DNA from: Oceanobacillus caeni
Lineage (GTDB): Bacteria > Bacillota > Bacilli > Bacillales > Amphibacillaceae
Reading direction: 5' to 3'
DNA length: 64,000 bases
Assembly: GCF_019037185.1 (NCBI RefSeq)
Contig: NZ_JAHHXM010000005.1
Span: 1 to 64,000 of the forward strand
The notes under the pieces are model-generated. The model saw only the letters and a program-made list of their open reading frames with translations, ran no database searches and had not been told where the DNA came from. Made by a program: the position numbers and the translations under genes. Positions 18,157-26,570 of the stretch are shown here, piece by piece. Numbering within the stretch: the stretch's first letter is position 1; each line of letters opens with the position of its first letter.

Positions 18157-19377
18157 CTATGAAATTTCCGGTGCAATTAATGCGACTGATTGAGAATTAC
18201 GAAACGTATAATCAATCACTTTTCTTATAGATTCATGACTTACTGCATCAATTTCTTTAATCATGTCGTCTAAACTTCTATGTCTTCTAAGTAATAATTC
18301 ATTTCTTCCATTTCTACTCATTTTGCTATTGGTACTTTCTAAACTTAACATTAAGCTTCCTTTTAGTTGCTCTTTACTATTTCTTAACTCTTTATCAGTT
18401 AAACCATCTTTAATTAATAACTCTAACGTATTATTAATTGTATCTTGCAGTAATGGTAGCTGTTCTTTTCCAGTACCTGCATAAATGGTTAGAAGTCCAT
18501 TATCTAAATAGGTTGAATGGTAAGAGAAGACAGAATAAGCAAGACCTTGTTTTTCCCTAACATCTTGGAATAGCCTAGAACTCATACTACCACCAAGAAC
18601 ATTATTCATGACAACTAAGCTGTACGTATTTTCATCACCTAATTTTAATCCATTAAATCCTAAGCATAAATGTGCCTGCTCCGTATCTTTATTTCTTTCA
18701 ATCCGATTAGCTAAAAAAGTTGGTGTTTCAAGCGATTCTTTACCTACATTACGTTCAAATTTACCAAAATAAGAAGCTATATTGTTAATAAAGCTTTCAT
18801 CCACATTACCAGCTACAGAAATTACGACATTATCAGGTGTATATCGTTGTTCTACGTAATTTCGTAAATCTTCAGGTGAAAAAGATTTTAAATGCTCCTC
18901 TGTACCAAGAATAGGATATCCTAATGGATGGTCTCCAAATGACGCTCGAGCTAATAAATCATGTACGATATCATCAGGAGTATCCTCATACATTTTTATT
19001 TCTTCATAAACTACTTTCTTTTCCCTTTCCATTTCTTCCTCATCAAATGAAGAATTGAAGAACATATCCGCTAATATTTCTAATGCGTAATCCTTATGTG
19101 TATCTAAAACCTTCGCATAAAAACAAGTATATTCTTTAGAAGTAAAGGCATTGATTTGACCGCCTATAGAGTCAAAAGCTTCTGCTATTTCTTGCGCAGA
19201 TCTTGTATCCGTTCCTTTAAAAAACATATGTTCCAAGAAATGTGAGATGCCATTATTCATCTTTGTTTCATTTCTCGAACCAGTTAATACCCATATTCCA
19301 ATTGTCACAGAACGTACAGAGGGTATATTTTCTAGAACAATTCTTAATCCATTTCCACATGTATGTCTTTGTATCAA
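18157..19377 (-). CDS. mlpA: M16 family zinc metallopeptidase MlpA (YmxG)
   Basis: Processing-protease-like enzyme of 406 residues. The inverted zinc motif HFLEH occurs in ISHFLEHMFFKGT, with the third ligand region VVYEEIKMYEDTPDD downstream. In B. subtilis MlpA has been linked to regulation of extracellular protease production. The start is TTG at 19375-19377, seven bases after AGGAGG; homologues also begin at this point (IQRHTCGNGLRIVLEN). It follows ylxY by 25 bp, probably as one transcript with it, and ends at a strong hairpin. Confidence 0.94.
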   Translation of the reverse strand: MIQRHTCGNGLRIVLENIPSVRSVTIGIWVLTGSRNETKMNNGISHFLEHMFFKGTDTRSAQEIAEAFDSIGGQINAFTSKEYTCFYAKVLDTHKDYALEILADMFFNSSFDEEEMEREKKVVYEEIKMYEDTPDDIVHDLLARASFGDHPLGYPILGTEEHLKSFSPEDLRNYVEQRYTPDNVVISVAGNVDESFINNIASYFGKFERNVGKESLETPTFLANRIERNKDTEQAHLCLGFNGLKLGDENTYSLVVMNNVLGGSMSSRLFQDVREKQGLAYSVFSYHSTYLDNGLLTIYAGTGKEQLPLLQDTINNTLELLIKDGLTDKELRNSKEQLKGSLMLSLESTNSKMSRNGRNELLLRRHRSLDDMIKEIDAVSHESIRKVIDYTFRNSQSVALIAPEIS

Positions 19378-19402
19378 AGTTCGTCCTCCTAATGCGTTTT
19401 GA

Positions 19403-20356
19403 TTACCTTTCTTCACTTAATAATTTCTCAATAGTACCTATACGATACTCTTTCTCTTTAATCACTTTAATTAAATCATCTAGTCCATTTGCGATTACAG
19501 ATGTCGGATGCATCAAAATGGTTGCCCCTGGATGAATTTTACTATTTACTCGGTTAATCATAACATTTACAGAAGGATTCTTCCAATCAATCGTATCTAC
19601 TGTCCATAGTATTGTTTCCATTTTTAAATTAAAGGCACTTTGTACAACTTGATCATTAAAACTTCCACTTGGTGGGGCGAACCATTTTGGTGTTTTATCT
19701 GTGATTGCTGTTAAGATTTCATTTGTTTGTGTAATTTGCTCCACTATTTTCTGATTAGACAGTGTGGCCATATCTGGATGATTATAGGCATGATTACCAA
19801 TGATATGTCCTTGCTCATCAATCATTTTAACCAATTCAGGGTTTTCTTTTGCCCACTTTCCTTCAATAAAAAAGGTTGCTTTCACTTTATGATCATTTAA
19901 CGTTTTTAAAATATCTGGAATATATTCCGTTCCCCATGAAACATTTATCAAAAATGAGACCATTTTTTTCTCAGGATGGCCTCTATAAATTGGAGATGCT
20001 TGTAAATCTGCCAATTTAACTTTAGGAGGAATTTCTTTATAAACCAAAAGTGATTCATCGAAGACACCTTTATCCTTCATTTTTTCATATGATTTATCTA
20101 TATTCACCTTAATCCCGTTTCTACCTGGGGTCTTTTTCCACACGTCATCTATATATGCATCAACTGGTGGTTGCTCAAATTCTTTGCTTTTTTCTTCAAT
20201 TTCCATATATAAGGAATCTTCTTTTTTTATTGCATGAGAGAGAGTTGTTGTCACCTCTTCATTTATTTCAATTGGATTATTAATGCTGTTGTAAGATAAT
20301 GCCACTATAATAATGAATAGACATAAATTTATGTATTTTCGGTATCGGTACATCAT
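19403..20356 (-). CDS. ylxY: YlxY, polysaccharide-deacetylase-fold membrane-anchored protein
   Basis: 317 residues with an N-terminal signal-anchor (about 10-25) and an extracellular NodB-type domain from about 125. The second metal motif HxxxxH-like region is kept (GNHAYNHPD), but the first NodB motif, normally TFDDG with the catalytic base and metal aspartates, reads FLINVSWGTEY, so classical deacetylase chemistry is doubtful. B. subtilis YlxY shows the same unusual motif. AAGGAGG precedes the ATG. Located between pnpA and mlpA. Confidence 0.9.
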   Translation of the reverse strand: MMYRYRKYINLCLFIIIVALSYNSINNPIEINEEVTTTLSHAIKKEDSLYMEIEEKSKEFEQPPVDAYIDDVWKKTPGRNGIKVNIDKSYEKMKDKGVFDESLLVYKEIPPKVKLADLQASPIYRGHPEKKMVSFLINVSWGTEYIPDILKTLNDHKVKATFFIEGKWAKENPELVKMIDEQGHIIGNHAYNHPDMATLSNQKIVEQITQTNEILTAITDKTPKWFAPPSGSFNDQVVQSAFNLKMETILWTVDTIDWKNPSVNVMINRVNSKIHPGATILMHPTSVIANGLDDLIKVIKEKEYRIGTIEKLLSEER

Positions 20357-20434
20357 CCTTGCCCTCCTTCTTATACAAATGTATGCATAAGGGGGACAAG
20401 GTATGATTAAGTTACCAAGATGATATTTAAAGCA

Positions 20435-20466
20435 TAAAAAAAGAAACTGCTCATACAGCTTCTTTC
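20435..20466 (-). terminator. pnpA terminator
   Basis: AAGAAGCTG and CAGTTTCTT pair with one G-U, followed by a T-run on the minus strand, immediately after pnpA. Confidence 0.85.
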
Positions 20467-20474
20467 TCTTACTA

Positions 20475-22589
20475 TTATTGATTCGCCTTTTCTTTTCTTT
20501 CCCTTTCTTCTTTTAAAACTGCTTTCCTGGAAAGATTAATTCTGCCTTGACGATCAATTTCTTTTACTTTTACTAATATTTTATCACCAACGGACACTGC
20601 ATCCTCTACCTTATTCGTTCTTTCTTCTGCAAGTTCGGATATATGAACCAATCCATCTTTTCCTTTGAATAGTTCAACAAACGCACCAAATTTCTCAATT
20701 CGTCTTACAGTTCCTAAATAAATTTGTCCAACCTCAACTTCTCGAACTAAATCTTCTATAATTTTCTTTGCTTTTTCATTCATTTCAGGATCAGTAGAGG
20801 AAATAAAGATATTTCCATCTTGCTCAATATCAATCTTAACACCTGTTTCATCAATGATTTCATTGATTTGTTTTCCGCTAGGACCTATAACCGTACGAAT
20901 TTTATCCGGATTGATAGACATAGTAAGAATTTTAGGTGCATATCGAGAAAGTCCTTCTCTTGGTTGATTAATGGTGGCGAGCATAGATTCTAGAATCTGC
21001 ATTCTACCCTTTTTAGCTTGAGTTAAAGCTTCTTCCAAGATTTCTTTGGACAATCCGTCAATCTTAATATCCATTTGTAATGCAGTTACACCATCTTTTG
21101 TTCCCGCTACTTTAAAATCCATATCTCCAAGTGCGTCTTCCATCCCTTGAATATCAGTAAGAATCGTATAATCCTCACCTGATTTCACGAGCCCCATAGC
21201 AATACCTGCAACCGGTGATTTGATTGGTACACCTGCATCCATCATCGCTAATGTACTTGCACAAATACTTGCTTGTGATGTAGAACCATTAGATTCAAGT
21301 ACTTCCGATACTAAACGAATCGTATAAGGAAATTCTTTTTCAGAAGGGACTACTTTCTCCAATGCTCTTTCACCTAATGCACCATGTCCAATTTCACGAC
21401 GACCTGGTCCACGAATTGGTCCTACTTCCCCTACACTGTATTGCGGGAAATTATAATGATGCATAAAGCGTTTGGATTCTTCTAAATCCAACCCATCTAA
21501 TATTTGAACATCACCTAAAGCCCCAAGAGTACATACACTTAGCGCTTGTGTTTGCCCACGTGTAAACAATCCAGAACCATGCGTTCTAGGTAAAACACCA
21601 ACACGTGAAGAAAGTGGACGAATTTCATCAATCATTCTTCCGTCTGGTCGAACTTTTTCAACCGTAATTAGGCGTCTAACTTCAGCCTTAACTAATTTAT
21701 CTAGAATTGTTTTAACTTGATTGTAAATTTCAGGTTCATCTTCATCATAACCCTCAAGAATACTATCTTTAACCTGTTTTATTGCTTCTTCTCGAGCATG
21801 TTTTTCTTTTACCTGAATTGCTTGTAATAGGCTTTCCTTTGCATCTGCCTCTACTTTAGCACTTAGTTCTTCATCGGTATCAAATAATTTAACCTCAAAT
21901 TTTTCTGTACCAATTGCTTGAATAATTTCTTCTTGAAATGCAACTAATCGTTTGATTTCTTCATGACCAAACATAATAGCATCTAGCATTACTTCTTCTG
22001 GTACTTCATCTGCACCAGCTTCTACCATATTAATCGCATCTTTTGTTCCCGCAACTGTTAAATCTATATCGCTCTTCGCATCTTGTTCCACTGTTGGGTT
22101 AATAATGAATTCACCATCGACACGTCCAACATGGACACCAGCGATTGGCTGTTCAAACGGGATATCGGAAACACATAATGCAATAGATGACCCTAACATA
22201 GCTGCAATCTCTGATGAACAATCTTGATCAACACTCATAACCGTACTTATTACCTGTACCTCGTTCCTAAAACCATCAGGAAACATAGGGCGGATTGGAC
22301 GATCAATTAGTCTAGAAGCAAGAATTGCCTTTTCACTCGGTCTTCCTTCACGTTTGATAAAACCACCTGGAATTTTACCGACTGCATATAAACGTTCCTC
22401 ATAGTTAACCGTTAATGGAAAGAACGGTAAATCCTTTGGTTCACTTGATGCTGTAGCAACAGCTAATACGGAAGTATCGCCATAATGAACCATACAAGCT
22501 CCATTTGCTTGTTTCGCCAGTTCTCCTACTTCAACGGTAAATTTTTTACCCGAAATTTCAGTGGAGAAAACATATTTTTCATCTGTCAT
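20475..22589 (-). CDS. pnpA: polynucleotide phosphorylase
   Basis: Phosphate-dependent 3'-5' exoribonuclease of mRNA decay. 704 residues, matching B. subtilis. Two RNase PH domains ([20 protein letters not shown] near the start; second core with [16 protein letters not shown], metal aspartates present), then a KH domain (from about 550, [14 protein letters not shown]) and an S1 domain (from about 615, [18 protein letters not shown]). The start ATG at 22587-22589 is chosen by homology; it overlaps a two-codon ATGAAATGA reading frame that is better spaced from the AAAGGAG site. Downstream of rpsO but separated by repeats. Confidence 0.97.
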   Translation of the reverse strand: MTDEKYVFSTEISGKKFTVEVGELAKQANGACMVHYGDTSVLAVATASSEPKDLPFFPLTVNYEERLYAVGKIPGGFIKREGRPSEKAILASRLIDRPIRPMFPDGFRNEVQVISTVMSVDQDCSSEIAAMLGSSIALCVSDIPFEQPIAGVHVGRVDGEFIINPTVEQDAKSDIDLTVAGTKDAINMVEAGADEVPEEVMLDAIMFGHEEIKRLVAFQEEIIQAIGTEKFEVKLFDTDEELSAKVEADAKESLLQAIQVKEKHAREEAIKQVKDSILEGYDEDEPEIYNQVKTILDKLVKAEVRRLITVEKVRPDGRMIDEIRPLSSRVGVLPRTHGSGLFTRGQTQALSVCTLGALGDVQILDGLDLEESKRFMHHYNFPQYSVGEVGPIRGPGRREIGHGALGERALEKVVPSEKEFPYTIRLVSEVLESNGSTSQASICASTLAMMDAGVPIKSPVAGIAMGLVKSGEDYTILTDIQGMEDALGDMDFKVAGTKDGVTALQMDIKIDGLSKEILEEALTQAKKGRMQILESMLATINQPREGLSRYAPKILTMSINPDKIRTVIGPSGKQINEIIDETGVKIDIEQDGNIFISSTDPEMNEKAKKIIEDLVREVEVGQIYLGTVRRIEKFGAFVELFKGKDGLVHISELAEERTNKVEDAVSVGDKILVKVKEIDRQGRINLSRKAVLKEERERKEKANQ

Positions 22590-22594
22590 TTCAT
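22586..22594 (-). other. two-codon leader minigene overlapping the pnpA start
   Basis: The mRNA reads AAAGGAG-TACTAT-ATG-AAA-TGA-CAG. The first ATG is six bases from the ribosome site and encodes Met-Lys-stop; its TGA overlaps the pnpA ATG (ATGA). pnpA itself would be 11 bases from the site. This could be translational coupling or chance. Confidence 0.4.
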
Positions 22595-22670
22595 ATAGTA
22601 CTCCTTTCATTGCTCATTCTACCTTCATTTTATAGTTTATAAACATAAATGTAAATTTTATCCCCTATTA

Positions 22671-22836
22671 AAGGTTGTTCAAAAAAGTCTGATGAAAATA
22701 ACACTTCGACGTTTCTAGTTCGTAATAGTGTCGGTGTTGCAACAAGTGTTTTTACAGTGGGGGCGAGTAATCGGAGCCCCAGGACGTTGCACTCTTGGCC
22801 GACTTTGGTCCTTTTATCTTCCTTTTTGAACGCATT
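22671..22836. repeat. interspersed repeat family 3, copy A
   Basis: It starts TTGTTCAAAAAAGTCTGATG and ends TCCTTTTTGAACGC, giving terminal inverted repeats GTTCAAAAA/TTTTTGAAC. The interior has GACACTTCG-like blocks, GTGTTGCAACAAGTG and the small hairpin GGGGGC...GCCCC in GGGGGCGAGTAATCGGAGCC. Related to 26072-26289 (same orientation) and 41484-41588 (inverted). Confidence 0.85.
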
Positions 22837-22883
22837 ATTAAATAATAGGCGTTTACAGGTTCTGTTTATATTATGTAAATGTT

Positions 22884-22978
22884 AGAAAACTTGGCGTTCG
22901 ACAAGCTTTTGGTCGACGCCTTAGTTGCACTTATGCAAACGGGAAAGATTTTATACTTTCCTACTTGCTAAAAAAGTC
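22884..22978. repeat. interspersed repeat family 4, copy B
   Basis: AGAAAACTTGGCGTTCGACA then AGCTTTTGGTCGACGCCTTA, GTTGCACTTATGCAAACGGG and GCTAAAAAAG. GGCGTTCGAC faces GTCGACGCC, and GGAAAG faces CTTTCC, so the element folds into two hairpins. It shares its block order with 16002-16086. It lies beside repeat 3A between pnpA and the rpsO terminator. Confidence 0.7.
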
Positions 22979-22990
22979 GTGGATAATAGA

Positions 22991-23014
22991 AGAAGCAGGA
23001 TTGCTCCTGCTTCT
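22991..23014 (-). terminator. rpsO terminator
   Basis: Perfect 10-bp stem AGAAGCAGGA/TCCTGCTTCT with a 4-base loop, then TCTATTATC on the minus strand. The T-tract is imperfect, so read-through to pnpA is possible. Confidence 0.8.
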
Positions 23015-23023
23015 GTAAATTCA

Positions 23024-23293
23024 TTATCGACGTAAACCGAGTCTTTTAATTAATTCACGGTAACGAGTAACGTCTTTATTTCTTAGGTAGTTTAATAAAT
23101 TACGACGTTTACCAACCATTTTAAGTAAACCACGACGTGAATGGTGATCTTTTTTATGAATACGTAAATGTTCGTTTAACGTGTTAATTTCTTCAGTTAG
23201 TACAGCGATTTGCACTTCTGGAGATCCTGTATCAGTTTCATGAACTTTGTATTCATTGATGATCTCATTTTTACGAGCTTGTGTAATTGCCAT
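23024..23293 (-). CDS. rpsO: 30S ribosomal protein S15
   Basis: Primary 16S rRNA-binding protein of the small subunit platform. 89 residues, standard length, with the conserved [28 protein letters not shown] and [12 protein letters not shown] segments. AGGAGGTG precedes the ATG. It has its own promoter and a structured leader, consistent with S15 autoregulation. Confidence 0.99.
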   Translation of the reverse strand: MAITQARKNEIINEYKVHETDTGSPEVQIAVLTEEINTLNEHLRIHKKDHHSRRGLLKMVGKRRNLLNYLRNKDVTRYRELIKRLGLRR

Positions 23294-23382
23294 TTGGGCA
23301 CCTCCTAAATATTTATTTCATATCCCCAATCTCCTAGCAAACGTCGGAGTTACGATTTGCCAAGGGATGGTTCACGTTCTTA
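23294..23382 (-). promoter_or_regulatory. structured rpsO leader, candidate S15 autoregulatory element
   Basis: In the transcript ATCCC near the 5' end faces GGGAT, and inside it GGCAAATCG faces CGTTTGCT, so a branched fold can form ahead of the ribosome site. Leaders of rpsO in bacilli are known S15-binding repressor sites; that this one works the same way is inference. Confidence 0.5.
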
Positions 23383-23411
23383 AGCATAACGTCTTTCATT
23401 AAAAATTGCAA
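23383..23411 (-). promoter_or_regulatory. rpsO sigma-A promoter
   Basis: TTGCAA (23406-23411) and TATGCT (23383-23388) on the minus strand with a 17-base spacer, between ribC and the rpsO leader. Confidence 0.7.
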
Positions 23412-23422
23412 GGAAAAAATCA

Positions 23423-24358
23423 TTAAATAGAGAAAAAACGTCGAATATTAACCTCATCCAATTTGATTTGTTCTATTAACGTTTCTACACTATCGAATTT
23501 CTCTTCCTCCCGCATATATTTGTACCATTCTACTGTTAATTCTTGACCGTATAAATTATTATTATAATCTAAAATATTAACTTCTATAGACAAATCTTCC
23601 CTTTCAGCTGTAAACGTTGGGTTTGTGCCTATACTAGCCATGCCAAAATAGGTTTCATTCTTATATAGCACCTTTACAGCATAAATGCCCGGTTTAGGCA
23701 ACAATGCTTGCTTATCAACTTGTAAATTCGCTGTAGGAAAGCCAATTTCCCTACCACGTTGATCTCCCCTAATTACAATCCCTCTTAATTTAAAAGGACG
23801 AGTAAGTAATTCATTAGCCTCTTCAATATTTCCTTCTCTTAACAGTTTTCTAATTCTAGTAGAACTCACTTTTTCATGATCTAAAGAAACTTTTTCCACA
23901 GTAGTATAGGAAAATTTATCCCGCGTATATTCCGCAATATTCTCCATATTCCCTTTACCCTTATGACCAAAAGTATAATCAAATCCTGCTACAAGATGTT
24001 TAATATTTAAACCAATAATAAACTGATCGACAAACTCTTGTGGTGATAACTTGGAAAACTCCTTATTAAAATCGATAATATATAATCGATCCACACCTAA
24101 CCCTTTCATAATTTCAATTTTTTCTTTCAATGGTGTTATATAGTTAACATGATGTTCACCTTTTAAAACAACTAAAGGATGTGGATGAAACGTTATAACA
24201 GCGCTTTCCATATTATTTTCTTCTGCTCGCCTGATTGCTTCATTTATTACTTTTTGATGTCCCCTATGTATACCATCAAAAAAGCCAATCGCAGATACTG
24301 TATCTGGAATATCATCCTTTATTAAAGAATGGGGAAAACTCAATTCATAGATATTCAT
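23423..24358 (-). CDS. ribC: bifunctional riboflavin kinase / FAD synthetase
   Basis: Converts riboflavin to FMN and then FAD. 311 residues: N-terminal nucleotidylyltransferase domain (GFFDGIHRGHQ, later SSTRIRKLLREG) and C-terminal flavokinase domain (GDQRGREIGFPTANL and the catalytic-region NILDYNNNLYGQEL). The ATG at 24356-24358 follows AGGTG; the earlier in-frame GTG would contain that site. It directly follows truB (18 bp), as in most bacilli. Confidence 0.96.
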   Translation of the reverse strand: MNIYELSFPHSLIKDDIPDTVSAIGFFDGIHRGHQKVINEAIRRAEENNMESAVITFHPHPLVVLKGEHHVNYITPLKEKIEIMKGLGVDRLYIIDFNKEFSKLSPQEFVDQFIIGLNIKHLVAGFDYTFGHKGKGNMENIAEYTRDKFSYTTVEKVSLDHEKVSSTRIRKLLREGNIEEANELLTRPFKLRGIVIRGDQRGREIGFPTANLQVDKQALLPKPGIYAVKVLYKNETYFGMASIGTNPTFTAEREDLSIEVNILDYNNNLYGQELTVEWYKYMREEEKFDSVETLIEQIKLDEVNIRRFFSI

Positions 24359-24376
24359 ATTCTTCACCTGCACTTA

Positions 24377-25264
24377 TTACCCATTAAAAACACGGATGGG
24401 TTTAATTTGATTTTTGTTTTCAGGGTGTATTTGATAGATTGCGAGTAATTTATTCTTATGTATTACCATAAAAGGATTGGTCTTTGGTAGGACTTCCGGA
24501 ATCGGAAGTTTTTGTCCATTTTTCACTTTATTCTCCAACGTTTCATCCACATAAAGTGTGTCTAGGTGATCTAATCCCTTTACTATTGGAAATAGTAGAT
24601 TACTTTCTTCATTTTTCATTACTGCTTCTTCTATAATAGCAAAATCAACTGAATTTTTCTCTGAAAAAGATCCCATTTTTATTCTAGTTAAATCTGACAT
24701 ATGTGCAGGGTATCCTAATTTCTTACCTATATCAACACATAAAGTACGGATATATGTACCTTTTGAACAAATTACTTTTATTTTAAAAGAGTCATGCTTC
24801 TTGTCTAATAATTCAATATCAAATATGGTGATCTTTCTCTTAGGTCGTTCCACCGTCTTGTTTTCTCTTGCATATTCGTATAGCTTTTTTCCGTTTACCT
24901 TAACTGCTGAATACATTGGAGGAACTTGTGTAATAGAACCTTGAAATGAAAGCAAGACATTACGAACGCTTTCTGTACTTGGTGATTCGGATACTTCCAT
25001 TTCTTCCAGTACTGTTCCTTGGGCATCTTCTGTATCCGTGGCTATTCCTAACTTTACTTCAGCTATGTATGTTTTCTTTGTATCGGTTAAAAAAGGCACA
25101 ATTTTTGTAGCGTTACCAATACATATGGGTAAAACCCCATCCACCTCCGGATCCAAAGTCCCAGTATGTCCTACTTTTTTTGTTTTAAAAAGTTTTCTAC
25201 ATCTCATGACACAATCATGTGATGTCATTCCTCGCGGTTTCCATAATGATAAGATACCATCCAC
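24377..25264 (-). CDS. truB: tRNA pseudouridine-55 synthase TruB
   Basis: Isomerises U55 of the tRNA T-loop. Catalytic Asp in GHTGTLDPEVDGVLP; other family motifs VPPMYSAVKVNGKKLYEYAR and CSKGTYIRTL are present. I place the start at GTG 25262-25264, eight bases after GGAG, which gives 295 residues and the family N-terminus (DGILSLWKPRGMTSHDC). In-frame ATGs at 25280-25282 and further upstream lack a ribosome site, and the longest reading would add about 30 non-homologous residues. It is separated from the infB operon by a terminator and repeat 1B. Confidence 0.95.
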   Translation of the reverse strand: MDGILSLWKPRGMTSHDCVMRCRKLFKTKKVGHTGTLDPEVDGVLPICIGNATKIVPFLTDTKKTYIAEVKLGIATDTEDAQGTVLEEMEVSESPSTESVRNVLLSFQGSITQVPPMYSAVKVNGKKLYEYARENKTVERPKRKITIFDIELLDKKHDSFKIKVICSKGTYIRTLCVDIGKKLGYPAHMSDLTRIKMGSFSEKNSVDFAIIEEAVMKNEESNLLFPIVKGLDHLDTLYVDETLENKVKNGQKLPIPEVLPKTNPFMVIHKNKLLAIYQIHPENKNQIKPIRVFNG

Positions 25265-25351
25265 GTCATCAACTCCATTCATGTTGAATATCAAAGGTTT
25301 TGTTATTGGGTAAAAATTAAAATTTATCTTATTAAATCTTGTCATAAGGAA

Positions 25352-25622
25352 GGCCACGTCCAGCTCCAGCACCCAGCGACTAGCGAGACTTCCTTCACCT
25401 CATGACACGATAAAGAAGACTTGCCGATGGATGAAACCAGAGGCTTAGTCGCACTTATACCCTTGTGGTGAAAGTCAACATCGACTCAAAGTATTAAAGG
25501 AAGGCCGACTAAGTGCGGCCTTTGCGGCCAACGTCGGCATACCCCTATGAAGGGGCATGTTTCCTTTATCTCCTACGGCTCAGTCCAGTCCGTACGTCGC
25601 TAAACTGGCGCTTTCGCTTTTG
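25352..25622. repeat. interspersed repeat family 1, copy B (inverted, composite)
   Basis: Longest copy, in minus orientation. It contains the full family 1 core plus the 70-bp central module with CCCCTTCATAGGGG and a palindromic GGCCGCAAAGGCC segment, shared with copy C. An additional segment at about 25411-25458 (AAGAAGACTT ... CTTAGTCGCACTTAT) resembles the left part of family 2, so this copy is a mosaic of two families. Confidence 0.9.
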
Positions 25623-25634
25623 ATCTTCCTATGG

Positions 25635-25665
25635 AAAAATCTGACTCATTTCCCGAGTCAGATTT
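25635..25665 (-). terminator. terminator of the nusA-infB operon after rbfA
   Basis: Perfect 11-bp stem AAATCTGACTC/GAGTCAGATTT with a 7-base loop, followed by TTCC on the minus strand, directly after rbfA. Confidence 0.88.
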
Positions 25666-25683
25666 CCAATAGTTAAAAATCTA

Positions 25684-26025
25684 CTATTTATTTAAATCAC
25701 GTAATAATTTTTCAATATGATTACCATAGGCGTATGCTTCATCGAATTCAAAAGAAATTTCCGGTGTTTTTCTTAATCGAATTCGTTTACCGATTTCAGA
25801 ACGAATAAATCCTTTGGCCTTAGCAAGTCCTAGTAAAGTATCTTTTTTTTGTTTTTCGTCCCCTAAAACAGATATATATACTTTTGCTTGCTGAAGATCT
25901 CCAGTTACTTCTACATCGGTCACTGTAACAAAACCTACTCTTGGATCTTTAATTTTCCTTGTAAGAATTTCACCTAATTCTTTTTTCATTTGTTCCGCAA
26001 TACGATTTGCTCGTAATTCAGCCAT
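25684..26025 (-). CDS. rbfA: 30S ribosome-binding factor RbfA
   Basis: Late 30S maturation and cold-adaptation factor that binds 16S rRNA near helix 1. 113 residues with a KH-type fold: [29 protein letters not shown] and [16 protein letters not shown] are the conserved blocks. ATG at 26023-26025 follows GAGGTG. Last gene of the infB operon; repeat 3B separates it from ylxP. Confidence 0.97.
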   Translation of the reverse strand: MAELRANRIAEQMKKELGEILTRKIKDPRVGFVTVTDVEVTGDLQQAKVYISVLGDEKQKKDTLLGLAKAKGFIRSEIGKRIRLRKTPEISFEFDEAYAYGNHIEKLLRDLNK

Positions 26026-26071
26026 TAAATTCACCTCGTGAAAAACCCATTATTAAAGAAGTGACTTAAAA

Positions 26072-26289
26072 GAGATTGTTCCAAAAGTCAGGTAAAAATG
26101 ACATGCCACTAAAAAGGGGGGCGTAAGTTGGACGCAAAGTTCTTCTTTAGTCGGCCTTCCTTTAAAGAAGTTCGTTGGCAATAGCGAAGTCGGAGTTGCA
26201 ACAAATCTTTACTGTGAGGCTAATCATCGGAGCCCCAGAAAGTTGCGACTATATCCGCCCCGGTCCTTTTGCCCTCCTTTTGAACACAT
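26072..26289. repeat. interspersed repeat family 3, copy B
   Basis: Begins AGATTGTTCCAAAAGTCAGG and ends GGTCCTTTTGCCCTCCTTTT-GAAC, same orientation as copy A. It shares GGAGTTGCAACAAATC and ATCGGAGCCCCAGAAAGTTG with it. The interior carries the exact 19-mer TTAGTCGGCCTTCCTTTAA (26147-26165) also found in family 1 copies B and C. It ends two bases from the ylxP stop codon, within the infB operon. Confidence 0.85.
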
Positions 26290-26291
26290 AC

Positions 26292-26570
26292 TTAAACTCT
26301 TTCTACATTCGTAATTGTTCGTTCCAACTCCGGAAACGTGTCAATTACACGTAGCACCTCTTGAATGATTTGTTCCGCGTTTGTCAAACTTGTTGAAATA
26401 GTTACTATTCCCAATTTAGTGCGCTGCCACAGATCATGATAATCTAATTCCGTAACAGCAACATTAAAATCTTTTTTTAGTTTAGCAATTATTTTTTTAA
26501 TAATTGACCGTTTATGTTTCAGTGAATGTCCGTCGTACATGATACATTCGACTTCCGCATATAAAATCAT
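26292..26570 (-). CDS. ylxP: YlxP, DUF503 family protein
   Basis: 92-residue ferredoxin-like-fold protein of the DUF503 family ([30 protein letters not shown]), conserved between infB and rbfA; it belongs to the cluster often linked to ribosome assembly, but the role is not settled. The ATG overlaps the infB stop (ATGA), so it is coupled to IF-2 translation. Confidence 0.92.
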   Translation of the reverse strand: MILYAEVECIMYDGHSLKHKRSIIKKIIAKLKKDFNVAVTELDYHDLWQRTKLGIVTISTSLTNAEQIIQEVLRVIDTFPELERTITNVERV

